Origin: Bacillota bacterium
GTDB lineage: Bacteria > Bacillota > Clostridia > Clostridiales > Clostridiaceae
Assembly (NCBI GenBank): GCA_021779235.1
Contig: JAJYBA010000034.1
Coordinates: forward strand, 1 to 11,877
DNA: 11,877 nt
Direction: 5' to 3'
The position numbers and the translations under genes were made by a program. Each line of letters starts with the position of its first letter. Within the stretch, counting starts at the first letter, position 1. This document shows, in pieces, positions 1 to 6,960 of the stretch. The notes below the pieces were generated by a model. That model was not told the DNA's origin. It searched no databases and saw nothing but the letters and a program-made list of their open reading frames with translations.

Positions 1-2
1 TA

Positions 3-104
3 AGTTTATACATTCTTCCAAATAAAATAGAATATAATTCTAAACTATCTGTTGATTTAATCAAGTATTTTAACTATGCTTTAATGAAAGGTTGTTTTAC
101 ATAA
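3..104 (+). pseudogene. C-terminal tail of an unidentified protein, cut by the window edge
   Basis: This frame is open from the left edge to a TAA at 102-104, giving 33 residues that end in YFNYALMKGCFT. It has no start inside the window, so it is either the end of a gene that begins further left or a remnant. I do not recognise it. A second open stretch follows almost at once in another frame (88-240), so the two may be pieces of one broken gene. The short length makes even its coding status uncertain. Confidence 0.3.
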
Positions 105-240
105 GAGTTACCAATTAAAGGCAAAAGGCAAAAATGCAGGGGAGTTTAAAAAAGGAGATTATGTAGTAGGATTGCATGATATAGGTGATACTCCTTTAGA
201 AGTAGAAGATAATTTGAAGTCTTTAATAAAAGAGAGCTAA
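88..240 (+). pseudogene. Start-less C-terminal coding remnant
   Basis: This is an open frame of 50 codons between a TGA at 85-87 and a TAA at 238-240. It contains no ATG and no SD with a usable start, yet the composition is protein-like and charged (for example GEFKKGDYVVGLHDIGD near the middle). A terminator-like hairpin overlaps its stop codon, as expected at the 3' end of a real gene. I read it as the tail of a degraded gene, possibly joined by a frameshift to the scrap at 3-104. I do not recognise the family. Confidence 0.3.
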
Positions 241-252
241 ACCTCTCTTTTA
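227..252 (+). terminator. Terminator-like hairpin after the left-edge remnant
   Basis: The stem is a perfect 10-bp inverted repeat, 227-236 with 243-252, around a 6-nt loop (CTAAAC). The core is AAAAGAGAG paired with CTCTCTTTT. The T-run forms the 3' side of the stem and little T-tract follows, so termination is probably only moderate. It overlaps the stop of the upstream remnant and lies just before the next gene. Confidence 0.45.
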
Positions 253-310
253 GATGAAGTTTAATTTTTATGAAAAGTTGTTGATAAATATTAGAAATGA
301 GGATAGAAAG

Positions 311-853
311 ATGATTTTTTTTGGACATTTAGGCATAACTACAGGAGCTTTTAAGATTTATGAAAAAGTGTTTTATAAGGAAAGGGATTTAAGCAGTAAA
401 GCATTAATTGATTACAGGGTCGTTCTCGTGGGGGCAGTATTACCTGACTTAATTGATAAACCAATTGGTGCTTATTTGTTTCGTAGTACCTTCCATAACA
501 GTCGTATATTTGCACATACTTTAACATTCTCTGTAATATTGATATTTATAGGTTTATACAGGTTATTTAAACATAGCAAAGACAATATTTTAATTCTTGG
601 GTTATGCACTTCTATCCATCTAATATTAGATAGTATGTGGCTCTACCCTGGTATATTACTATGGCCATATTATGGTTTAAGGTTTCCTCAAAGAGCAGAA
701 GGTAATTGGTTAAATAGTGATATTATTAGGCTTGTTGCAGACCCAAGTTATTATCTTCCAGAAATAATTGGATTTGCTATTATAGCATACTGTTTTTGGC
801 CATTGGTAAAGGATAGACAAATAAAATCTTTTATAAGTAGAGGGAAATTGTAA
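311..853 (+). CDS. YdjM-like membrane-bound metal-dependent hydrolase family protein
   Basis: This is a 180-residue membrane protein of the YdjM/DUF457 type, annotated as 'metal-dependent hydrolase'; the activity has not been established for most members. The spaced polar residues of that family sit among hydrophobic segments: H6 near the N-terminus, LPDLIDK at 44-50, R65 and H69 in RIFAHT, and H103/D107 in HLILD. Hydrophobic stretches lie at about 36-46, 70-86, 92-106 and 149-165. I chose the ATG at 311 because GAGG lies 8 nt upstream and because GHLG then falls at the very N-terminus, as is usual. The in-frame ATG at 254 lies next to the upstream hairpin and has no SD. The gene is monocistronic in this view. 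The family assignment is good; the catalytic role is open. Confidence 0.7.
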   Translation: MIFFGHLGITTGAFKIYEKVFYKERDLSSKALIDYRVVLVGAVLPDLIDKPIGAYLFRSTFHNSRIFAHTLTFSVILIFIGLYRLFKHSKDNILILGLCTSIHLILDSMWLYPGILLWPYYGLRFPQRAEGNWLNSDIIRLVADPSYYLPEIIGFAIIAYCFWPLVKDRQIKSFISRGKL

Positions 854-870
854 TTTAAAGATTGGATAAG

Positions 871-1002
871 ATGTTGATTTTTACAATTAAAAACTTGATT
901 AGTAAAGCATGGAGAAATAACAAATTAAGTGATAAACAAATTTGCCAAATTACAAGCCCTAGTGTTATGATATCTGTAAATGATGCGTTAAGACAAGCTT
1001 AA
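871..1002 (+). CDS. Possible small ORF, 43 residues
   Basis: An ATG-started frame ends at a TAA at 1000-1002 and encodes a basic peptide beginning MLIFTIKNLISKAWRNN. The SD is poor (GGATAAG). The segment LSDKQICQITSPSV has a rhythm loosely like a helix-turn-helix, but too little is present to call a DNA-binding domain. It lies alone in the 206-bp gap between the YdjM-like gene and the penicillin-binding protein gene. It could be a real small protein, a decayed fragment or chance. No function is proposed. Confidence 0.2.
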   Translation: MLIFTIKNLISKAWRNNKLSDKQICQITSPSVMISVNDALRQA

Positions 1003-1059
1003 AAAATAATCATTTAGTAATTCATATTCTTTAAAACATAAAATAGGTTGGTGATTAAA

Positions 1060-2868
1060 TTGAAAAGAAAAAAAGCTCAAATTAGAAGGATTTTTATTGT
1101 AGGTATATTACTTTCTTTAGTATTTAGTGCTCTTGTGGGCAGATTGGGTTATTTAATGATTTTTAATGGTTCTAATTATAAACGGCTGGCATTACAACAG
1201 TGGACGAAAACTGTTAAAATAGCTCCTACGAGGGGGGCAATTCTAGATAGAAATGGTTTAGAGCTAGCATTAAGCATGAATATTTATAGGGTAGATGCTG
1301 ATTTAAGCGTATTAATAAAGTATTTAGCAGATAAAAAAATACCTGAAGAACAAGCAGTTAACCAATTGTCAAAGATACTCAATGTTGAAGATAGAGAAAT
1401 TAAAAAGATTTTAGATATGCGAGATAGCAAAGGTAATCCGCTTCAGTTTATATCCTTGAAAAGAAAAGTTGAAAAGGAAGTAGTAGATGCTATTAAAGCT
1501 TTGAAATATAATGGCATAATAATTTCAAAAGATGTTAAGAGAGATTATCCAAATGACAGCTTTTTATCCCATGTTATTGGACATACTAATTTAGATGGAA
1601 ATGGAATTAATGGAGTAGAACTGAGCTACAATAATGAACTAACAGGTATTCCAGGAATAAAAGTGGTTGAGATGGATAGGGATAGTAATGAACTGCCTTA
1701 TACTGAAGCTGTGACGGTTCAGCCAGTAGATGGAAAAGATTTAACATTAACTATAGATGAACGAATTCAAGAACTAGCCGAAAGAGTAGCTAAAGAAACA
1801 TTAACTGAAAATAGCGCCAAATCTGTAAGTATAACAATTATGGATCCCAATAATGGTGAGATTTTGGCAATGGCTAATGCGCCAGACTATAATTTAAATA
1901 AGCCTTATGTAGAAGGTAAAACAGATAAAGAAACGCAGGAAACATGGAAGAATGGAGCTATAAGTAATATGTTTGAGCCAGGATCAATTTTTAAGGTTAT
2001 AACAGCAGCTGCTGCACTTAAAAATAATGCTGTAACTGACAATGACCGCTTTGTAGGTAGTGGAAGTATCAAAGTTGGAGGTAGAATGCTGTATAGTGAT
2101 AATAAAGAGGTCTATGGAGTTGAGACTTTTTCTGATATAATTAAAAATTCTGATAATGTGGGATTTATTCAGTTGGGACAGAAAATTGGAAAGGATAATT
2201 TTTATAAATTCTCGAAAGATACTGGCTTTGGGCAAAAAACTGGTATAGACTTGCCTGGTGAAAATGCTGGGTTAATAAAAGAACTTAAAAATATTGAACC
2301 TATTGACCTTGCCACAATGTCCTACGGACAAGGTATTGCAGTTACACAGGTGCAATATATTGCTGCTTTCAATGCAGTAGCTAATGGAGGTACATGGATA
2401 AGACCACATGTTATGAAGGAAGTATCACATATGGTAAATGGTAAAAAAAGTATAGACAAACAGTTTGATAATCTTGGTGAAAAAAATGTGATGAGCAAGG
2501 AGAAAGCGGCCCAATTAAGAACGTATTTGGAAAGGGTTGTTAAGGAAGGAACCGCCACAGCGACCTATATGGATGGTTATCACATAGCGGGGAAGACAGG
2601 TACTGCGAATAAGGTTAACAGTAGCAAAGGCGGTTACGATTCTGGTAAGTATATAGCCTCCTTTGCAGGTATGGCTCCTGCTAATAATCCTAAAGTAACA
2701 TTAATAGTTACGGTAGAAGAGCCAAACTCAGAAAAATACTATGCTGCGGAGACAGCGGTACCAGCAGCAAATAAGCTATTTTCAGAGTTGTTTACAATAC
2801 TTAACATATTACCAGATAATGCCAAAGATGCAAATACTAATATCAAAAATGCTCCTAAACAGAAATAA
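1060..2868 (+). CDS. Class B penicillin-binding protein (D,D-transpeptidase)
   Basis: This is a 602-residue membrane-anchored peptidoglycan transpeptidase that cross-links stem peptides outside the cell and is a beta-lactam target. A basic N-terminus is followed by one transmembrane segment (about 9-33). A class B dimerisation domain (PBP_dimer) runs from about 50 to 205, with the RGAILDRNG box near residue 58 and GINGVELSYN near 183. The transpeptidase domain (about 245-575) carries SIFK with the active serine at 309 and lysine at 312, SDN at 364-366 and KTG at 512-514. It ends about 25 residues after the last conserved part, so the PASTA domains found in SpoVD or PBP2x relatives are absent. 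I place the start at TTG 1060: GGTTGGTGAT at 1046-1055 matches the 16S 3' end at normal spacing, and the in-frame TTG 1048 and GTG 1051 lie inside that site. The role in septation, elongation or sporulation cannot be decided here. Confidence 0.93.
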   Translation: MKRKKAQIRRIFIVGILLSLVFSALVGRLGYLMIFNGSNYKRLALQQWTKTVKIAPTRGAILDRNGLELALSMNIYRVDADLSVLIKYLADKKIPEEQAVNQLSKILNVEDREIKKILDMRDSKGNPLQFISLKRKVEKEVVDAIKALKYNGIIISKDVKRDYPNDSFLSHVIGHTNLDGNGINGVELSYNNELTGIPGIKVVEMDRDSNELPYTEAVTVQPVDGKDLTLTIDERIQELAERVAKETLTENSAKSVSITIMDPNNGEILAMANAPDYNLNKPYVEGKTDKETQETWKNGAISNMFEPGSIFKVITAAAALKNNAVTDNDRFVGSGSIKVGGRMLYSDNKEVYGVETFSDIIKNSDNVGFIQLGQKIGKDNFYKFSKDTGFGQKTGIDLPGENAGLIKELKNIEPIDLATMSYGQGIAVTQVQYIAAFNAVANGGTWIRPHVMKEVSHMVNGKKSIDKQFDNLGEKNVMSKEKAAQLRTYLERVVKEGTATATYMDGYHIAGKTGTANKVNSSKGGYDSGKYIASFAGMAPANNPKVTLIVTVEEPNSEKYYAAETAVPAANKLFSELFTILNILPDNAKDANTNIKNAPKQK

Positions 2869-2909
2869 AACTACATAGATATGCTTATTATTAATTTGTA
2901 ACTGGGTGG

Positions 2910-2939
2910 CTAGTGGATTACTTTTATGTACTTCATTAG
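2910..2939 (+). terminator. Intrinsic terminator of the penicillin-binding protein gene
   Basis: CTAGTGGATTAC (2910-2921) pairs with GTACTTCATTAG (2928-2939) in 11 of 12 positions, including G-U pairs, around a 6-nt loop. A T-rich stretch follows at 2940-2957 and includes an unbroken run of eight or more T. It lies 42 bp after the PBP stop. Confidence 0.55.
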
Positions 2940-3034
2940 TTTCCCTATTTTTTTTATATAAACATTAAGTTCTATGTTGTTAAAATTATTAAATTTATAT
3001 AAAAGTAACTAATTTTAAAAAAATAATAGAAAAC

Positions 3035-3061
3035 AGTTATAAGTAACGTATAATTACAACT
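3035..3061 (-). terminator. Probable terminator of the M28 peptidase gene
   Basis: Read on the minus strand, AGTTGTAA and TTATAACT form an 8-bp stem with one G-U pair and an 11-nt loop. A tract rich in T follows (complement of 3013-3034, with a run of seven T). It lies 32 bp beyond the peptidase stop. The stem is A+T rich, so confidence is moderate. Confidence 0.45.
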
Positions 3062-3092
3062 ATTAAAATATACTAGCAATCTCACTGATTAA

Positions 3093-4442
3093 TTAATGAG
3101 AATTAGCCTTGTTATACTTCTTATAAAGTAAAGAAAATATAAGGATGCCAATTATAGAAGTTAGAAAGAATTCTTTATAATATATAATAATGAAACTGTT
3201 CTTAAAAGTATATTTCACAATTTCCTTAGATGCTACATCATAGCATCTGTCTATGGCGTCTAGACTTATATTCTCAAAAGTATCCTTTGGAGTGTGTATT
3301 CGCGTCATATCATTGTCACAGAAAGTTATAGCATCAATATTTTGTTTTCTAAAGCCTTCATGGTCACTAGCATCTTCAAAAAGATAATTGAAAAAGATTT
3401 TTTCTGTTTTGCAAGTGTTTGAAACTGATGCTATAAAAGGCGTTTTATCAGTGTCTTTTTTTCCTCCCATGATGCATAGGGGAACAGCGCTATTACTTCC
3501 AATCATGTCGAAATTAAATACCTTGCTATCGTTTATGTCATTTTTATATTCTGTAATAAATGCATTTGAACCAAGACATCCGAACTCTTCTGCGTTAAAT
3601 CCTAAGAAAAGAATGCTTCTATTGGGTCTCCCAAGTGAAGACAAATACTTACTCATTTCTAGCATGAAAGAAAGTCCAGAGGCATTATCTAGAGCGCCGT
3701 TATATATAGTGCCATTTAAATCCGTACCTATGTGGTCAAAGTGAGCAGAAACAATTATTGGCGGAGTAGAGATATCTGTGCCCTGTAAATACCCCATAAC
3801 ATTATTTACACTTGTTTCTGAGTCTTCGAAAGGTATAAAGCAATCAACTGTACAATTCCTATCTAACAAATCTTTAAGTGATGAGAGGGTTTCTTTAGTG
3901 ACCATAATATACATGTTATAATTTGAATCATACATGAAGGAACTTCTGAAAGATAGGTCGTTTCCACTGGGAACAAATAATATATACGGTCCATTAGCAG
4001 TATTAACTTGAAGATAGTTATCTTTTATTGCTTTAAGACTATTTTTACTGAAGATTAAATGATTACTTTTGAAGTTTAACATATCTTCTTTAAAATCCTT
4101 GCTATAAACAAAATCTTTTATTATGTTGCCTTCTTTGTCTAATACTTTTAAATATGGACTATTATTAATTTTCTTAGGATACATTACTTTAAAGCTTTGA
4201 AATTCTTTACCTTTATAAGGTTTTAATCCGTTATTTTTAAATTCAGTGTTAATATAAGTAGCAATTTCTGCATTTTCTATAGTGCCAGGCAACCTACCTT
4301 TAAATTGGTCTGAAGAGATATATTTTATATTTTGGTACACATTTGTAGGATTGAATCTATATAGGGTATAATATATATGCGAACTATAAAAGAATAATAA
4401 AAGGCAAAGAGTTAGAAAACAAGAACATATTAATTTTTTCAT
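3093..4442 (-). CDS. Membrane-anchored M28-family zinc metallopeptidase
   Basis: This 449-residue protein is an extracellular zinc peptidase, probably an aminopeptidase, of the M28 (aminopeptidase S/Y) family. An N-terminal hydrophobic segment (about 4-20) acts as signal or anchor. The catalytic domain follows from about 215 to 410. Visible metal ligands and catalytic residues are H234 and D236 in AHFDH, D252 in GALDNASG, E285/E286 in FNAEE, D312 in DMIG and H383 in IHTPKDT. These match the two-zinc site of the family. A second hydrophobic segment at about 418-440, followed by KKYNK, suggests a C-terminal membrane anchor that simple secreted M28 enzymes lack. The 150-odd residues before the catalytic domain are not a recognisable PA domain. 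AGGAGA lies 6 nt before the ATG. The gene is divergent from tex and convergent with the PBP gene. The substrate is unknown. Confidence 0.88.
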   Translation of the reverse strand: MKKLICSCFLTLCLLLFFYSSHIYYTLYRFNPTNVYQNIKYISSDQFKGRLPGTIENAEIATYINTEFKNNGLKPYKGKEFQSFKVMYPKKINNSPYLKVLDKEGNIIKDFVYSKDFKEDMLNFKSNHLIFSKNSLKAIKDNYLQVNTANGPYILFVPSGNDLSFRSSFMYDSNYNMYIMVTKETLSSLKDLLDRNCTVDCFIPFEDSETSVNNVMGYLQGTDISTPPIIVSAHFDHIGTDLNGTIYNGALDNASGLSFMLEMSKYLSSLGRPNRSILFLGFNAEEFGCLGSNAFITEYKNDINDSKVFNFDMIGSNSAVPLCIMGGKKDTDKTPFIASVSNTCKTEKIFFNYLFEDASDHEGFRKQNIDAITFCDNDMTRIHTPKDTFENISLDAIDRCYDVASKEIVKYTFKNSFIIIYYKEFFLTSIIGILIFSLLYKKYNKANSH

Positions 4443-4455
4443 ACATTTCTCCTAA

Positions 4456-4493
4456 AAATTTTTATCTTTTATATAGATATGAAGATAAAATTT
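4456..4493. repeat. Inverted repeat in the M28-tex divergent spacer, operator-like
   Basis: TTTTATCTT (4460-4468) and AAGATAAAA (4482-4490) are perfect inverted copies 13 bp apart. The match extends outward to AAATTT on both sides if one extra T is allowed on the left. It lies just upstream of the SD of the M28 gene, so it could be an operator or a leader hairpin for that gene. No T-tract makes it a terminator. Confidence 0.4.
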
Positions 4494-4510
4494 GAGGTAT
4501 GATTAAATAT

Positions 4511-4537
4511 GTTAATATTCTAGCATCGAAGATGATG
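4511..4537 (+). repeat. 27-bp dispersed repeat, copy A (upstream of tex)
   Basis: This segment matches the minus strand of 10769-10795 at 25 of 27 positions. The only differences are two adjacent bases at positions 10-11 of the repeat. It contains the small inverted repeat CATC-GAA-GATG. It points toward tex and ends 75 bp before the tex start. Identity of this length between two intergenic regions 6 kb apart is not expected by chance even at this A+T content. Confidence 0.8.
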
Positions 4538-4542
4538 TATAG

Positions 4543-4571
4543 TTGCACAGGTGATGATTAAAATATAAATT
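4543..4571 (+). promoter_or_regulatory. Possible sigma-A promoter of tex
   Basis: TTGCAC (4543-4548) and TAAATT (4566-4571) are 17 bp apart. An alternative -10, TATAAA at 4564-4569, would give a 15-bp spacer. The pair starts 6 bp after the dispersed repeat, which would place the repeat in the upstream promoter region. The -10 match is weak. Confidence 0.35.
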
Positions 4572-4573
4572 AT

Positions 4574-4606
4574 GAGGGGAGGACTGGCTATTTACAGAAA
4601 TAGCTG
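4574..4606 (+). promoter_or_regulatory. Hairpin-spaced ribosome binding site of tex
   Basis: The strong SD GAGGGGAGG (4574-4582) is 30 nt from the only plausible tex ATG at 4613, too far for normal use, and no SD lies closer. Between them GCTATTT (4587-4593) and AAATAGC (4598-4604) form a perfect 7-bp stem with a 4-nt loop, extendable by two G-U pairs to 4585-4606. When folded, the unpaired distance between SD and ATG is about 8 nt, the normal spacing. A start further upstream is excluded by an in-frame TAG at 4601-4603. Confidence 0.55.
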
Positions 4607-4612
4607 AATAAT

Positions 4613-6775
4613 ATGGAAAATATAGAGAGCAGATTAATTAAAGAATTTGGAATAACTAAAGAACAAGCAGGAAATGTAATTGAGTTATTAGATGAAGGGA
4701 ATACAGTCCCTTTTATAGCTAGATATAGGAAAGAGAGAACTGGTGGCCTTGATGATATAATACTTAGAAATTTCACAGAGAGACTTATATATCTTAGAAA
4801 TTTAGAAGAAAGAAAAACAGATGTAATACGTCTTATTGGGGAACAAGAAAAACTTACAGAAGAAATTGAACAATCAATAAGAAAATGTGAGAGTTTGACA
4901 GAAATAGAAGATATATATAGACCGTTTAAACCTAAGAAAAGAACGAGAGCTACCATTGCAATTGAAAAGGAATTAAAACCCCTTGCTGAAGTTATTTTCA
5001 GTGGTGAGTTTAAAGGTGATATAAATGAATATGCTGAAAAATTCATAAGTGAAGAAAAAGAAGTGAATAGTGGCTTGGAGGCACTTCAAGGTGCTGGAGA
5101 CATTATCAGTGAAATGATTTCAGATGAGGCTGATTATAGAAAGTGGATTCGAGCACTGGTGCATAATCAAGGAAGCGTGGAAACTAAGGGCGGAAGTGAA
5201 GAGACTACACCATATGAAATGTATTATGAGTATAAAGAAGCTGTTAGGTCTATTCCACCCCATAGAATTCTTGCTATAAATAGAGGCGAAAATAGTAAGA
5301 TACTTTCTGTGAAAATTGTAGCTGATAATGACAAGATTATTGAGTACCTGAAAGCTAGATGTTTAAAGGGGAACAATGAAACTGATAAGTATATAGAACA
5401 AAGTATAATTGACTCAGTAAAAAGACTTATATTTCCATCAATTGAAAGAGAAATAAGGTCTGAGCTAACAGAAAAAGGTGAAACTTCCGCCATTGAAATA
5501 TTTAAAGCTAATTTAAAGGCTCTCTTAATGCAGTCACCGATAAAAGGAAAGGTAGTGCTTGGGTTTGACCCAGGGTTTAGAACTGGATGCAAAATAGCAG
5601 TACTAGATGACACAGGGAAGCTTTTAGATATAGCTACAGTATATGCTACTGCAGGAAGTAAGGAAAGCATCCAAAAATCTATAGTTATTATTAAAGAATT
5701 AGTAAATAAGCATAATGTAGAAGTAATATCCTTAGGAAATGGAACTGCTAGCCGTGAGTCTGAAGAAATCCTAGCACAGATAATTAAAGAACTTAAGGTA
5801 GAATGTTCGAAGGATTTGTATTATGTTATAGTTTCAGAAGCAGGTGCATCTGTATATTCAGCATCTGAACTTGCGTCAAAAGAATATCCAGATATAGATG
5901 TATCTATTAGAGGAGCTATTTCCATTGGAAGAAGACTTCAAGATCCATTAGCAGAACTTGTAAAGATTGATCCTAAAGCTATTGGAGTAGGACAATACCA
6001 ACATGATGTAGCACCTAAGAAACTTGATGAATCCTTAAAGGGAATAGTTGAAGATTGTGTTAATGCTGTGGGTGTAGATCTTAATATTGCAACGCCTTCT
6101 TTATTATCTTATATATCAGGGATAAATGCTTCTATAGCTCAAAATATTGTAGCCTATAGAGAAGAAAATGGTAAGTTTGTTGCTAGAAAAGAATTATTAA
6201 AAGTAAAAAGATTAGGTGCTAAGGCATATGAGCAATGTGCAGGTTTTTTAAGAGTTATGGAGAGCAAGGAGTTTTTAGATAATACTTCAGTTCATCCTGA
6301 GTCGTACAATGCTACAAAAAAATTATTGGATTTCTTAAAGTATTCAAAAGAAGATCTTAAAGCTTTAAATTTTAAAGATTTAGATGAGAGAGTAAAAGAG
6401 ATTAATTTTAATGAGTTAGCTGAAAAACTAGAAATAGGAGTTCCAACTCTTAGGGATATTATTAAAGAAATTAAAAAGCCTGGTAGGGATCCGAGAGAAG
6501 AATTACCGAAGCCAATATTAAAAACAGGAATAGTTGAAATGTCCCATCTTAAACCAGGAATGAAGCTAATGGGGACAGTTAGAAATGTATCTGACTTTGG
6601 AGCTTTTGTTGATATTGGAGTACATCAAGATGGGTTAGTACATATAAGCCAACTATCAGATAAATTTGTAAAGCACCCATTGGATATAGTCAAGGTTGGA
6701 GATATAGTAGAAGTTAGTGTGTTAGAAGTCGATGAGAAAAGAAAAAGAATATCTCTATCGATGAAAAATCAATAA
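4613..6775 (+). CDS. tex: Tex, S1-domain RNA-binding transcription accessory protein
   Basis: This 720-residue protein has full family length. Tex is a conserved cytoplasmic nucleic-acid-binding protein linked to transcription and RNA metabolism; its exact role varies between species. The Tex N-terminal helical region is visible at the start (LLDEGNTVPFIARYRKERTG, about 25-44). The YqgF/RNase H-like domain spans about 313-445, beginning VLGFDPGFRTG with D319. Helix-hairpin-helix segments lie at about 490-550 (LLSYISGINASIAQNIV, then KVKRLGAKAYEQCAGF). A C-terminal S1 domain covers about 648-718, with GTVRNVSDFGAFVDIG and ISLSMK at its end. The ATG at 4613 gives the normal N-terminus but lacks a nearby SD; see the hairpin-spaced site. 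I see no terminator of its own: the next promoter begins 9 bp after the stop, so tex transcripts may run into the FMN riboswitch and end at its terminator. Confidence 0.97.
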   Translation: MENIESRLIKEFGITKEQAGNVIELLDEGNTVPFIARYRKERTGGLDDIILRNFTERLIYLRNLEERKTDVIRLIGEQEKLTEEIEQSIRKCESLTEIEDIYRPFKPKKRTRATIAIEKELKPLAEVIFSGEFKGDINEYAEKFISEEKEVNSGLEALQGAGDIISEMISDEADYRKWIRALVHNQGSVETKGGSEETTPYEMYYEYKEAVRSIPPHRILAINRGENSKILSVKIVADNDKIIEYLKARCLKGNNETDKYIEQSIIDSVKRLIFPSIEREIRSELTEKGETSAIEIFKANLKALLMQSPIKGKVVLGFDPGFRTGCKIAVLDDTGKLLDIATVYATAGSKESIQKSIVIIKELVNKHNVEVISLGNGTASRESEEILAQIIKELKVECSKDLYYVIVSEAGASVYSASELASKEYPDIDVSIRGAISIGRRLQDPLAELVKIDPKAIGVGQYQHDVAPKKLDESLKGIVEDCVNAVGVDLNIATPSLLSYISGINASIAQNIVAYREENGKFVARKELLKVKRLGAKAYEQCAGFLRVMESKEFLDNTSVHPESYNATKKLLDFLKYSKEDLKALNFKDLDERVKEINFNELAEKLEIGVPTLRDIIKEIKKPGRDPREELPKPILKTGIVEMSHLKPGMKLMGTVRNVSDFGAFVDIGVHQDGLVHISQLSDKFVKHPLDIVKVGDIVEVSVLEVDEKRKRISLSMKNQ

Positions 6776-6783
6776 TGAATAGG

Positions 6784-6812
6784 TTGCTTTTTTAATTAAA
6801 TGTATGTATAAT
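6784..6812 (+). promoter_or_regulatory. Sigma-A promoter of the FMN riboswitch-ribU unit
   Basis: TTGCTT (6784-6789) and a perfect TATAAT (6807-6812) are separated by 17 bp. The predicted start near 6819 leaves about 18 nt before the first riboswitch helix. The promoter sits directly after the tex stop codon at 6773-6775. Confidence 0.7.
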
Positions 6813-6836
6813 TAAAGTATAAAATAATATTTGATA

Positions 6837-6942
6837 ATCTTCAGGGCGGGGCGAAATTCCCCACCGGCGGTAAAGCCCGCGAGCCGTAAGGCAGATTCGG
6901 TTTAATTCCGAAGCCGACAGTAAAGTCTGGATGAAAGAAGAT
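6837..6942 (+). promoter_or_regulatory. FMN riboswitch aptamer (RFN element)
   Basis: The RFN signature is unmistakable: AGGGCGGGGCGAAATTCCCC, CACCGGCGGTAAA, AGCCCGCGAGCC, GATTCGGTTTAATTCCGAA, GCCGACAGTAAAGTCTGGAT. The closing helix P1 pairs ATCTTC (6837-6842) with GAAGAT (6937-6942). It controls ribU just downstream: binding of FMN is expected to stop transcription at the terminator at 6961-6984. A plausible antiterminator is visible, because TCAGGGCG (6841-6848, 5' side of the aptamer) is perfectly complementary to CGCCCTGA (6959-6966, 5' arm of the terminator). Confidence 0.98.
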
Positions 6943-6960
6943 GAGATATATGTGAATTCG

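Noticed and set aside
1037..1045. CATAAAATA resembling a sigma-K -10 element before the PBP gene
   Set aside because: It abuts the SD, so transcription would start at about the start codon, and no matching -35 lies at the right distance.
1984..2558. Two open frames antisense to the PBP transpeptidase domain
   Set aside because: They lie fully inside a gene with intact catalytic motifs, have low-complexity hydrophobic translations and no recognisable family. They are shadows.
3081..3100. Inverted repeat CTCACTGATT/AATTAATGAG over the M28 stop codon
   Set aside because: Only 8 of 10 positions pair and no T-tract follows. The hairpin at 3035-3061 is a better terminator.
3388..3744. Plus-strand open frame inside the M28 gene
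   Set aside because: Antisense to the conserved zinc-binding region of a well-supported gene, with no SD or family resemblance.
4572..4607. Possible 11-residue leader peptide ahead of tex
   Set aside because: The ATG at 4572 has no SD of its own and the frame runs through the SD used for tex. A hairpin-spaced SD explains the sequence better.
4588..5670. Minus-strand open frames across the tex N-terminal half
   Set aside because: Serine- and leucine-rich translations typical of reverse-complement frames in A+T-rich genes. tex itself is complete.
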